Below, piece by piece: positions 1 to 9,200 of a DNA stretch of 29,033 nucleotides. The stretch covers positions 1 through 29,033 of IMG/VR virus record IMGVR_UViG_3300042288_001762. One strand, given 5' to 3'. A program made the translations under genes and the position numbers. Numbering within the stretch: position 1 is the stretch's first letter; each line of letters opens with the position of its first letter. The DNA comes from a virus. Under the pieces are notes generated by a model. That model worked only from the letters and a program-made list of their open reading frames with translations. It ran no database searches and had not been told where the DNA came from.

Positions 1-491
1 AGCCGCTCGTTGGTAAGCGTAAACGTGTCGACCGGGGAACCGCTTGCGCTACTGCCTTCGAACAATTCGTGCGTAACAGTTTCCGCGACTGGGTTATACG
101 TCACGCGCGCTGTGTACGTGTCTCCAACTGTGAGTTCGTATTCCGAACCAGCCGTGTTTTCTTGCCCGTTAATTTCTGGGCCGCCGCAGTCGTACTGGAC
201 GGCAATACGCGATGTGTTAGAGCCCCACACCCAGTAAGGGTCAGTGTCGGCTTTGAAAAAACAAATGCCCTGATCTGGGCAGCCTTCGTCTACGTCGGCG
301 TGCACAAACGTGTAAGTAACTACGACAGTTGTCTCGCCGTCGATGTCGTAGTTGGTGCGGATAGGGTACGGCGCGTCACTGGCATCGCCTGAAAACCACA
401 TGCCAGTACTGTCGAAGCCAAACGCTACGTCCGCATCGGGAAACGTGTCGAGCCACGAGGGCTTTGATTGCAGATTGCTACTAACGCTCAT
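1..491 (-). CDS. Lectin/jelly-roll-like structural protein, C-terminus cut by window edge
   Basis: The reading frame is open from an ATG at 491 to the left edge of the window (about 163 codons) with no stop, so the C-terminus is missing. The product is rich in beta-forming and aromatic residues: a segment with VAFGFDSTGMWFSG, then NYDIDGETTVVVTYTF, then ITVQYD-like and GDTYTARVTYN strands. This pattern resembles concanavalin A/LamG-type beta-sandwich domains found in phage fibres and glycan-binding proteins; that is a fold impression, not a family match. No signal peptide is seen. It follows the 139-residue gene by 37 bases, with only a weak purine-rich site upstream. A role in the virion surface or in host binding is inferred. 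Confidence 0.6.
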   Translation of the reverse strand, partial: MSVSSNLQSKPSWLDTFPDADVAFGFDSTGMWFSGDASDAPYPIRTNYDIDGETTVVVTYTFVHADVDEGCPDQGICFFKADTDPYWVWGSNTSRIAVQYDCGGPEINGQENTAGSEYELTVGDTYTARVTYNPVAETVTHELFEGSSASGSPVDTFTLTNER

Positions 492-528
492 GCTGATAAC
501 TCACTTGGTGCGAGAAACAAAACTGGAA

Positions 529-948
529 TCAGCGCAGCATCGGCGTTTCAACTGTCACGGTCAGCACGAAGTTCTTGCTGCCGCTGCCGTTGGGCTTGAT
601 CCAGAGGTACAAAAACCGCTGTGGATTCGAGGGCGAACCGTCGCGGTTTAAATAAGCCACATTGACGTTGCTATTTTCGGCAATCGCCACAACGTCTTCA
701 TCGACTACTACATCGGCAAAGTCGGCCAGACTCAGCAAATGAAACGCTTCTGCGGGCAATGAGGCGTTTGGCTCTGTTTCCTGATTGCTGGAATACAGGT
801 CGGCTTCAAACTTGTTATCGGCGCCGGTTGTCTGAACTAGCGTGTAGCCACGCAGAATACCGCGGTGCGGCATCGAGACCGGAATTACTGTTTCTTGGCC
901 GCTTACGGCGCTAAATGTTTTACTACCAGACCAGACTGTGCTTCCCAT
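529..948 (-). CDS. Small beta-rich hypothetical protein
   Basis: A 139-residue protein whose ATG at 948 has a good Shine-Dalgarno site (AGGTGA, about 5 bases upstream). It is acidic and rich in Ser/Thr/Val, with no membrane segment, no cysteine and predicted alternating strands (SGSKTFSAVSGQETVIPVS near the start, NFVLTVTVET at the end). I do not recognise a family. The composition is like small phage decoration or head-tail accessory proteins. It sits 10 bases after the stop of the 800-residue gene and before the lectin-like gene, so it is probably co-transcribed with them. A virion role is inferred from context and composition only. Confidence 0.6.
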   Translation of the reverse strand: MGSTVWSGSKTFSAVSGQETVIPVSMPHRGILRGYTLVQTTGADNKFEADLYSSNQETEPNASLPAEAFHLLSLADFADVVVDEDVVAIAENSNVNVAYLNRDGSPSNPQRFLYLWIKPNGSGSKNFVLTVTVETPMLR

Positions 949-958
949 TTTTCACCTA

Positions 959-3361
959 TTACGAGGCAGAAGCCGCGGCGCCAAGATCAACGTCCTGCGA
1001 CTCTTCTTCCGGATACGGTTCAATAGTCTTCTGTTTGAGGAACAGAATAACGTCGCCGAGCATTTCAAACGCGTTGCGCAGCGAATCTTCCAGTTCCGGC
1101 ATGTCAGCCTTGCCGTAACGATCGGCGAAACGGTCGCCGTGCCAATAGAACATAAACAGGATACGGCCAAGCTTATCGAGGCCCTTGGTTAATTCGCCCA
1201 TGTACCGGTCGACAAGGCCGTCGTCTCGCACAGCGCGCAGCATAGTTCCGATCATAGCTGTGTCAAATACTTCGCGCTGGCCGCTTTGCGCCGCGTCCAT
1301 AACATGTTGAATAGACTTTTGATCTAATTGTGTGTTGGGATTGTAAATGCTGCGATCTGTCTGGCTTGCGGCCATACCCGAAACAGGTACGCCCACGTCG
1401 ATGCCTAATTGCGTCGGAATGCTGGTGCCCATGATAGTTTCGCCGCCCATAACCGGGCCGGGATCAGCCGGCGCATTGGGCGCATTATTAATCATCATCG
1501 GGCCGCCATACGGGTCGGCGTATTTGATATGGCACGCAAACTTTCGGCGGGCTTTGGCAGTTGAAAGCAACGTACGAGCCGCGTCTTCACGCAAACCGTG
1601 CCGCTCAACAAGCGAGGCAAGCGCTTTCTTTTCCGACAACTCTTTTTCAATAAGTTGCTTCTTCGGGCTATGAATTTCGACCGCCGTGCCATTGTGATAG
1701 ATAGTCATGCTGCTGAGTTTCTGCATCAACGAAAGCTGCGCGTCGGCCAGATTTCCGGGCATCAAAGGCGGATTCTTGCTTTCGCCGCAGCCGCAGGCAT
1801 TTTGGTCTTCGGCTGTTTCCGCGTCGTCTTCTCCGGGAGCGCACTTTAACAGCTTATAGCCTTCCGGCACGAATACGTCGCCCATGCTGACACGCAACTT
1901 GGAACCGCCCTTGCCGTTTAAATGAATGCGTACGCCGTCGCGATACTTGTCATAGTTCAACGGGTCGGTGTAGCAGCACGGCGAAATATGACCTTTGGGC
2001 GGAAACTTGGAATGGTCTTCCATGTGAACTTCGTAAGCATTACCGCCAAATTCCGTCTCACCGTATTCGCGAATAACGCGGAACGGAACAGTTGTGTCGC
2101 CGTTCTTGTTGATCGCCATGTACCGGCCGCTCTTCGATACACTATTAGCGTCCGACAAGCTGTTGTACCACGAATCAAATTCATCGCCCTCGACCCGACT
2201 TATGCAAAACACGTGATCGGCGCGTGTGTTAATCCATTCAGGTTTGCCTTCTGTGCGGACGACAGTAACAAAGTCGCTGCGCTTGCTGGGGCCCATCGGG
2301 TGCACGGCGATGTAACATTTTTCGACGTCACCGGGCTTGACCAAAACCATGTACAGGCCGCTGTCGGTCGGGTTGAATAACTTTCGTTCAACTTGGATGT
2401 TGTACGGAACCGACACGTTATCGCGGTCGCGAAGGTCTTTAATCAAAATGCCGTCGCGCAACAGCTTCTCTTGGTCTTCTTCAGTGTGCCCCGGCGGCAG
2501 CGCTGTCTGCATCGTCGCGTCATAAGTAATAACTTTTAACGTATCTTTGGCCTTGGGCGTTTCGGGCGCCTCGGACAGCACGCTGGCAATCTTTTGGTTG
2601 GCTGCGGCGTTTCGCGCCGCAGCAGAGGCAATCGCTTCTTTAATGATATCTAAGCCGTGAAAAGTATCGATCGCTTCGGCAAGGTGCGGCGCATACTGGC
2701 AGCTTTTAACAAGCGCCGAAATCGTCTCCATCCCGGCTTGTTTTAAAAACGACTTCAGATTCAGTTTGTGACCGAGTTCTTCAAACGCCAGCTTCGTATT
2801 CATCGTGGCGGTCTTGGCCAATGTCGGCATTACCGCGGTCATCATTTCCTTGAGCGTCGGCTGGGCGGAACCAAATTTTGCCGGGCTGCGCGAAAGCTGC
2901 GTAAAGTCGGGCTGACGTTGACCGAACTGTGTCAGGTTCTTATCGATACCGCTGCCGAGAATACTGGGCTTGCGGTTAATGAGGTAATTGACCCAGTTTT
3001 CTTTGAGCGGAACGAACATGTCCTGATTCTTGATATACAAGAGTTCGTGACCCTTGAGGTCGCCGTTCAAAAAGAAAACAGGGGCGTACAGCCACATGGA
3101 GCCGACCTTGAACGCAAATACCGCGACAGCCTTGGTGTTTTCGCGGTTGCGGTCGAGGAGTTGGAAGCCGATCTCGTGGTCCATTAACTTGGGCGCGCCA
3201 TCTCGCAGATATGCGTGCGCAAGGTTTGAAAACGCCTGCTCAAACGCCATGTCGTCGCCACGGCCGCCAATTTCGGCGACTTTGGTCTGGGTACGGTCAT
3301 AGGACCGGACAACGTTTAACCAATGCTTCCACGAGGTTTCTTTTGACTTTTTATTAAACAC
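959..3361 (-). CDS. Large uncharacterised protein downstream of the RNAP genes
   Basis: An 800-residue protein starting at GTG (3361), preceded by a strong GGAGGT site six bases upstream. I do not recognise the family. The N-terminal 130 residues contain a compact hydrophobic region (KVGSMWLYAPVFFLNGDLKG). The middle (about 200-290) is helical and alanine-rich. A central region with CISRVEGDEFDSWYN, a SPCCYTDP pair and a cysteine cluster (ACGCGES, near 535-545) suggests a mixed alpha/beta domain that may bind metal. The C-terminus is helical and ends in an acidic then Ala/Ser tail. It directly follows the beta-prime C-terminal gene, with 46 bases between. Possible roles are an RNAP-associated subunit or a virion protein; neither can be shown from the sequence. 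Confidence 0.8.
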   Translation of the reverse strand: MFNKKSKETSWKHWLNVVRSYDRTQTKVAEIGGRGDDMAFEQAFSNLAHAYLRDGAPKLMDHEIGFQLLDRNRENTKAVAVFAFKVGSMWLYAPVFFLNGDLKGHELLYIKNQDMFVPLKENWVNYLINRKPSILGSGIDKNLTQFGQRQPDFTQLSRSPAKFGSAQPTLKEMMTAVMPTLAKTATMNTKLAFEELGHKLNLKSFLKQAGMETISALVKSCQYAPHLAEAIDTFHGLDIIKEAIASAAARNAAANQKIASVLSEAPETPKAKDTLKVITYDATMQTALPPGHTEEDQEKLLRDGILIKDLRDRDNVSVPYNIQVERKLFNPTDSGLYMVLVKPGDVEKCYIAVHPMGPSKRSDFVTVVRTEGKPEWINTRADHVFCISRVEGDEFDSWYNSLSDANSVSKSGRYMAINKNGDTTVPFRVIREYGETEFGGNAYEVHMEDHSKFPPKGHISPCCYTDPLNYDKYRDGVRIHLNGKGGSKLRVSMGDVFVPEGYKLLKCAPGEDDAETAEDQNACGCGESKNPPLMPGNLADAQLSLMQKLSSMTIYHNGTAVEIHSPKKQLIEKELSEKKALASLVERHGLREDAARTLLSTAKARRKFACHIKYADPYGGPMMINNAPNAPADPGPVMGGETIMGTSIPTQLGIDVGVPVSGMAASQTDRSIYNPNTQLDQKSIQHVMDAAQSGQREVFDTAMIGTMLRAVRDDGLVDRYMGELTKGLDKLGRILFMFYWHGDRFADRYGKADMPELEDSLRNAFEMLGDVILFLKQKTIEPYPEEESQDVDLGAAASAS

Positions 3362-3407
3362 AGAGCCACCTCCATGCGGCGGATATTAAACTCACAACTC
3401 TACTAAT

Positions 3408-5348
3408 TTACAGTGTTCTTGGCTCTGAGCCTAGTGGACTTGTCGGGGGCTTAAGCGTTATTTGCGGGCTGGATTCGGGCTTCCAGCCGCTTGTATGGCC
3501 AGAAACGCCAAATTGTTCGCCACGGGCGAGGGCAGGAACATAACTGCTGCCGCTAGTGTCGCTGCCACGACCCCTGTGAACGCTGTTTAAAAATCCGCGC
3601 TCTTGATACGAACCCAGCATGCGCGTCATCCAGTCGGGGTCGTTGGAAATGTTAGCCATGCCGCGGACCATCTCTGCCTCAAACGGCGGCGGTTCTTTGT
3701 GCGCCTGAATGTTATTTATTCCGTATTTTTTGAGATTGTCAGCTACGCTTTTTGTTATTTTCGTGCCGATCGAATAATGCAACACAGGTTCTTCAAGATA
3801 ATGATTTGTCAGCGTTGTGGGCGCGGCGGCGATGGCACCAGACCGCGGTTTCCAAGACCGTTCAAGCATAGAGTACGGCACGATATCGTCCGGCGAGTAA
3901 TCGCCGTATTCGTCGTTAAGCCTGACGTGATTAATGAGCCCGCGGGCGACAAGCTCAATATTGCGCCGATGCGATGTAATGCCAGAATTCCCAAGCACCT
4001 GCCGCATGGCTTGTACAAAATACTTCCGACCCTCACCAACGCCTTTATGTCTCACAATTTCGGCGGGGTTGGGCATGCCGTCAGATAACACGTCGCCGGC
4101 TTCGAGCGCGTCGTTTTTTTTAACTGTTACTTGCCTGTCAGCCGGGACATAATGATCTTCGCCGTCGACCGTGACGTAAAACCCGCCCTGCGCTGCTGGT
4201 TTGATTTCTTGCACGCGCCCCTCGCGTTGCGAATGCGTTGCGCCGTCGGGATACCTTTTCGGAACCTGTACGAGCGCGTTGATAGCTTTAAACCCGCCAA
4301 TGGCGGCGGCGCCGCCGACTCCGCCCGAGTGTTTGCTAGATATCATGGATTGCGTCAACGGCTCAGACAACGCCTGCGCGGCGGCAATACCTACATAGTC
4401 GCCGACGGGCGGGACGCCGTTCTTTTCGCGATACCCTACGTCTTTAGCGTATACGCCGCCGTCGTCCGGCCCGCCGACAAGCGGGCTGCGGACTAAAATA
4501 TCTTTAACACCCATTTCTTTGATATCTTTAAGAATCTTGGGCGTTAGCACTGTGTTGCGCTTGTACGGCCCAACAGGTCGCGACAAGAAAGCGCCTTCAT
4601 TATCCGGGTCGTCTACATCTGACGGCAGCCCGCGATTGTGCGACGTTGCAAGCCGCTCCTCGTCGTCATCGTCGTCTGCGGTAACGAGCAACCGGTGCGC
4701 CGTTTGCGTAAGTTGTTTGCTGTAAAAACCAGCGTCAGCAGTAGCCGTTTTTAAATCTATCACGCCCTTGCGCGTTCCGAACGACGCGGCAAAATACTCG
4801 GCCGGCGTCAGACCTCTGCTGTAACTATGCGTGACTGGCAGCGCGATAGGGTTGTCATTGTGGTCGACGTATTGCAAGTCTGCGCCAATAAGTGAATTAA
4901 GCTGAAACTTGTTGCCAGTCGCGCCAGAAAGCACTTGATGCGCTAACGGGTTATTGGCGTCGCGAGCCTCATTAAAAACATCTTCTACAAGTTTCTGCTG
5001 CGTCTCGGCCGCCAGTTTGAGAATTTTTAACTCGCGTTCTTTGTCTGACAAATTTGTATCCGCCATAATTTGCCGCAGTTCTTTGCGCACTTTAACCTGC
5101 GCATGCTGGCTCGCAAACGTGGGCCGAATGTCTTTCAAACCCATTGATAAGCCGCCGGTCGTGTACCCGACGTCACGCGATACGTCATGAATTTTTTTCA
5201 TGACTTCTCGATACTTGTCAGGATAACGCTTGGCGAGATCAGTGGCCAACGCGCCCATATTTTTCTTGTCCAACACGCGCTCGTAATCGCGCATGTCGTC
5301 GGGCAATGTCTCGTTTATCATTAACTGGCCGAGAGTTGTTTTTAACAC
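3408..5348 (-). CDS. RNA polymerase beta-prime subunit, C-terminal part (split)
   Basis: A 646-residue protein that continues beta-prime where the fused upstream chain ends. Residues 3-17 match the TTxGR..NExLP region. Residues 140-215 hold the F-loop and bridge helix (SRGLTPAEYFAASFGTRKG, then TATADAGFYSKQL). Residues 318-345 are the trigger-loop start (VGIAAAQALSEPLTQ ... KHSGG), with the catalytic histidine at about 340 kept, while the usual Met-Arg-x-Phe around it reads Ile-Ser-Ser-Lys. Residues 410-490 match the NPxEIxRxKG region and the helices after it. The second zinc site of cellular beta-prime should lie before VGIAAAQ, but this stretch (RSPLVGGPDDGGVYAKDVGY) has no cysteine. The start at 5348 lies 7 bases after the 71-residue gene's stop. 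The last 60 residues are Ser/Gly/Pro-rich and probably disordered. It must assemble with the 1476-residue chain to make an active enzyme. Confidence 0.95.
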   Translation of the reverse strand: MLKTTLGQLMINETLPDDMRDYERVLDKKNMGALATDLAKRYPDKYREVMKKIHDVSRDVGYTTGGLSMGLKDIRPTFASQHAQVKVRKELRQIMADTNLSDKERELKILKLAAETQQKLVEDVFNEARDANNPLAHQVLSGATGNKFQLNSLIGADLQYVDHNDNPIALPVTHSYSRGLTPAEYFAASFGTRKGVIDLKTATADAGFYSKQLTQTAHRLLVTADDDDDEERLATSHNRGLPSDVDDPDNEGAFLSRPVGPYKRNTVLTPKILKDIKEMGVKDILVRSPLVGGPDDGGVYAKDVGYREKNGVPPVGDYVGIAAAQALSEPLTQSMISSKHSGGVGGAAAIGGFKAINALVQVPKRYPDGATHSQREGRVQEIKPAAQGGFYVTVDGEDHYVPADRQVTVKKNDALEAGDVLSDGMPNPAEIVRHKGVGEGRKYFVQAMRQVLGNSGITSHRRNIELVARGLINHVRLNDEYGDYSPDDIVPYSMLERSWKPRSGAIAAAPTTLTNHYLEEPVLHYSIGTKITKSVADNLKKYGINNIQAHKEPPPFEAEMVRGMANISNDPDWMTRMLGSYQERGFLNSVHRGRGSDTSGSSYVPALARGEQFGVSGHTSGWKPESSPQITLKPPTSPLGSEPRTL

Positions 5349-5354
5349 GTTGCA

Positions 5355-5570
5355 TCACTTTGGCGGGACAAGAATTTTTACCGTCGGCGCGTTATCTAAG
5401 CCGACCATGTTTAATACTGCTTTAAAATCGTTGTCTCCAACGGCAGAATACAGAATGCCGTCTGCAATATGCGTCGCGACAAAAATAGGATTGCCCATGT
5501 CGTCTTCAATTACGACACTGTGCGCTTTTTCATCGTGAGGCATTAAGTTGTGCTGCGTTTTAACGAGCAT
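5355..5570 (-). CDS. Small hypothetical protein inserted in the beta-prime split
   Basis: A 71-residue protein whose ATG at 5570 overlaps the end of the preceding gene by 11 bases, which suggests translational coupling. It reads as a small alpha/beta domain (HSVVIEDDMGNPIFVATHI, then FKAVLNMVGL and a short Lys/Pro-rich end). There is no cysteine, membrane segment or known motif. It lies immediately upstream of the beta-prime C-terminal gene. Its position inside the RNAP operon makes an accessory or assembly role possible, but nothing in the sequence proves one. Confidence 0.65.
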   Translation of the reverse strand: MLVKTQHNLMPHDEKAHSVVIEDDMGNPIFVATHIADGILYSAVGDNDFKAVLNMVGLDNAPTVKILVPPK

Positions 5571-6267
5571 TGTTCAACAAATTCCGGTGCAACGCGTTGG
5601 CCGCGCTGACTTTCGATTGAAGATCAATGTTTACAACTTCGGCGGCGTGGGCGTTTACGCGATCCCACCAGTTAGCCTGTTTGCCTGCGTTGGGGTCTTG
5701 CGGCGGCATACCGCCGCCAGCCATAGCGTTCGGATCAGCAGGCGGTTGGCCGCCACCTGCCGCCGGCGGAGGCGCCATCGGGCCGCCCGGCAGGGCAGTC
5801 TCGGCTGGCGGCGCGCCGGTTGTGCCCGGCGGCAATACAAGCGATTCCGGCGCAACCTGTACGCCCATGGCGTTCATAATCGCCGTCAACTGCTGTTGCA
5901 TGTTGTACAAGCGATAGTCAAGCATCTGCATCATTTGCTCTGGCTTGATTTTTTGCGCGCCGGCTGCGCCACCTGCGGGAGGGGCGGCCGGCTGTGCCGG
6001 AGGAAGAGCGCCGAGCATAGACGGGTCTGTCATTCCGGGAGGCGCCCCGCCTGCGGGAGGAGCCGCACCAGCCGCGGCTTGCGCCGGGTCAACGGGCTGT
6101 TGTACGCCAAGTGCGCCGGGCGACATCGGCGGCATGCCGACCTGCATAGACGGGTCGCCACCGCCCTGCGAGGGATCGCCCGCAGGTTGTGGTGGCACTA
6201 CGGCCGACTTTTCAAATAAACGGCGGCTAGCAAGCGAAAGCAATTCAGGGTTTACCGTGTGCGACAT
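5560..6267 (-). CDS. Pro/Gly/Ala-rich low-complexity protein between the RNAP genes
   Basis: The best start is the ATG at 6267 (MSHTVNPELLSLASRR), because GGAGGT lies five bases upstream; the in-frame ATG at 6279 overlaps that site and is less likely. The 235-residue product has a short helical N-terminus and then a long disordered stretch of PPAGG, GGxPP, DPS and DPN units. A central helical patch (about 105-140, KPEQMMQMLDYRLYNMQQQ) may oligomerise. The C-terminal helix (WWDRVNAHAAEVVNIDLQSK) is amphipathic. It begins 20 bases after the stop of the fused RNAP gene. The composition resembles phage scaffolding or linker proteins. A structural or RNAP-tethering role is only a guess. Confidence 0.75.
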   Translation of the reverse strand: MSHTVNPELLSLASRRLFEKSAVVPPQPAGDPSQGGGDPSMQVGMPPMSPGALGVQQPVDPAQAAAGAAPPAGGAPPGMTDPSMLGALPPAQPAAPPAGGAAGAQKIKPEQMMQMLDYRLYNMQQQLTAIMNAMGVQVAPESLVLPPGTTGAPPAETALPGGPMAPPPAAGGGQPPADPNAMAGGGMPPQDPNAGKQANWWDRVNAHAAEVVNIDLQSKVSAANALHRNLLNNAR

Positions 6268-6287
6268 CTTTACCTCCATGTAAACAA

Positions 6288-9200
6288 TCAGGCTTTATCT
6301 TCCACAATGTGTACCGGCGTGTCTACGTCAATATCGCCTCGCCGATACGCGGCCAAAGCGTCTTTTTTCGTGCGGTAAACCCGCGGCTTGGATTTGTTAT
6401 TCATCTTACTGGACGCTAAGTATACACCAGTTTGATAATCTTTGTTGGGTACGTAATGGGCTTTAAAGTTAGCCGCCGCAAATAAATTCTTGCTGGGCAT
6501 CATTTTTTCGATGGCTTCTTTAGCCGCCTCTTCAGTACTGGGCACGTGATATTGCATGGCGTCGCCGTCGAAATCTGCGGCAAATCCCTTGGTAATTACG
6601 GGATTTACTTCCATGACTTTGTTCTTTGTCAGCCGCGGATAGAACGCCATAACGCCGTATCGGTGTAAAACCGGCGCGCGATTAATAATAATAGGCTTGG
6701 AATTCATTTGCACGTTTAACTCGGCAAATGCCTCTTTATTGCGTTCTTCTACAGCCCGCAAAGCGTTCATTCGGGGCGAACCACGGCGAATCAGGCCGCG
6801 AACGACGAATGGCTTGTAAATCTCCCACGCCTTGTCTTCTGGCAGCGCGACTTCGTCCATGTCCAAATCTGGGTTAGGAGTAATAACAGCGCGGCCAACA
6901 AGGTCTACGGTGCTGGAAAGTAACTTGCGTTGCATCGTCCCGAACTTGGGGCTATCGCCGAATATCTTCGACAAGAACCCGCGGACGTTGCGTTCGACGT
7001 TTTTGGGGTGCTGCGGGTCGCCGAGACCTGTCACGGCTTTCATGGAATCATAAAGCGCCAGCCGTTCGTTACCCACGTCTGATAACATGCCGGACGCATC
7101 TTTCAAAACGTTATTGGACTCCAACAGTTCTTTGTACAAATAGTTCGCGTCGTCAATAAGCTGCATCTTCTTGGCGCCCATCGTTGATACGGGCCTAAAC
7201 GCCGGCGGCAATACGCCGACCTTGGTTTGCATCCAGTCTTTCGGGTGCACACCGGTTGCTTCTGCGCCTTTTAGAAACGCCAGCCGACGCACGGCTGCGT
7301 CGCGGAGCGTGGTGCGGCCAGATTTGATATCAGCGCGTGCCTGCTCGACTGCGCGCGGTAGATTGATATCTTTAAGCGCGTCTCGAATAGCTGTCGGCCC
7401 GGTTTTGTTGTTCAACTGTTCTTGTCCCGCCAACACCGCACGGAATTTCTTTTCTGTAAGCCCAAGCGTACGGCGAATTGGCTCTTCCATGATCGGATTG
7501 GGCATCGGCTCGTGTAATGTTATTTTCGACCACCGATTTCCGTTATGCCCGCCGGTCAGCGTCTCATCAAATAGCCCGCCTTTGACTGGTTTAAGATTGC
7601 CTTTCCAGTCCACGGTTTCAGCGTTCTGTAACTCGCGGGCGCCGGCAAGCTCATCGATGTTTTTGTCGGTTAACGCCATAATGTTTGTTTTTGTTCCGGT
7701 ACGCACAACGTTTACGCCAGAACCGCGCAACTGATTAACAAACTTCTCGTAAACGTGCGGCACCTTTGGCAGCGGCGGATCATAACCAGCCATGAACTGC
7801 GTCCAATATTCTGGGTTGGCTTGCCCACGTACCATCTTGGCGTCGCGGACTACTTTGCCAGCCCCGTGCGATAACAGCGCGCCAAGCTCTAACATACCTA
7901 CTCGCTTTGCGCCTTCAGTGCCGCCCTTAGCAGGCGTACCCTCGGCTGTATATCCGCCGATCGACCGACCTTGGCCTTTTGACTCGGCAGTGTGATGCAG
8001 CTTCATAAAGAAACGATTGCCGGTCAGTACGCCGCGAATCTTTCGGCCCGTTTCCGGATCAATCAAATCTTCGGTGTCTGTTAATCCGTGTTTAGCCAAC
8101 TCATTGGTAGCCATTTCAACCAAATCATTTTCGTTATCGAAGTCTTTGATTTTGAATTGCTGCCCGGTCTTTTCGGCCACCTTGCCTAACGCAGTTTCTA
8201 CAATCTGCGCAGGATTTACGCGGCTAACAAGCCCGAGCGGACTGACAAGAATTTCAAGCGGGCGGTTTTGCGCGTCATGCGGCATTTGATGGTCGGGTAC
8301 GATCTCTGACACGACGCCCTTGTCGCCGAAACGTCCGGTAATCTTGTCGCCCACTTCCATCTGCGCCTGCGATTTAACAACGACTGACACGCCTTTTTTG
8401 GTGTGCTCGACGTCTGTTACAACGCCCGGCGAATGGTGGTCCCACGTCATCGTCTCATTGGCAAAGGCGCCGGCTCTACCCCGGTGAACTTTGCCATAGA
8501 CCGTGTCGCGCTTTTTAGCGACAAGCACAAGTGGGTCGCCGAAATTAACGACAGTGCCTTTTTGAACCGCGCCGTTGGCGTCAAACTTGTCCAACATTTT
8601 TTTGTCATACTCGGCGGGGAAAAGGCTCAAGAAAGCTTTTTTACCGACATGCGTGTTGTCGTCCCACTCAGCCTCGTGCTGGTACATGTGCTGGCTGGTA
8701 AGACGCTTGGCGGCTGATTCGGAAATAACTACAGCGTCTTCGTAATTGCGCCCGCGGAACGGCGTGTAACCGACCCGAAGATTTAAACCCAGTGCCGCTG
8801 TCCCGTTCTTGTCAGTAAAATTGCTCGTAGCAATAAGCTGCCCGGGCTTCACAGTATCGCCGGGTTTTACAGTCGGCTGTTGCGTCCAGAACGTCTTGCG
8901 ATTGAACGGCATGTCGTTGTAAAGATCAACAACGTGCTTGTTGCCGTCTTTATCGCGAATGATCATTTCATCGGGCGAGACAGACAATACCTGCCCGCCA
9001 ACTTCGGCTTTAATAGCGCCCAGTTTTTCGCCCATTTCGTCTTCGTGAGAAACGCTGCCGTCGCCGTCGAACTTGGCCGACTGCACAAACGGGGCTTCCG
9101 CGTTTTCAAGCGGCAGAGCTTGCGTAAACATGCGGCTACCCATGATAACGCGCTGGCCTTTTACCATGCTTTTCATCGGCACCATGTTTGTCAGCGCCGA

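Noticed and set aside
5945-6283. Long Pro/Ala/Gly plus-strand frame
   Set aside because: It is the antisense shadow of the low-complexity gene at 5560-6267.
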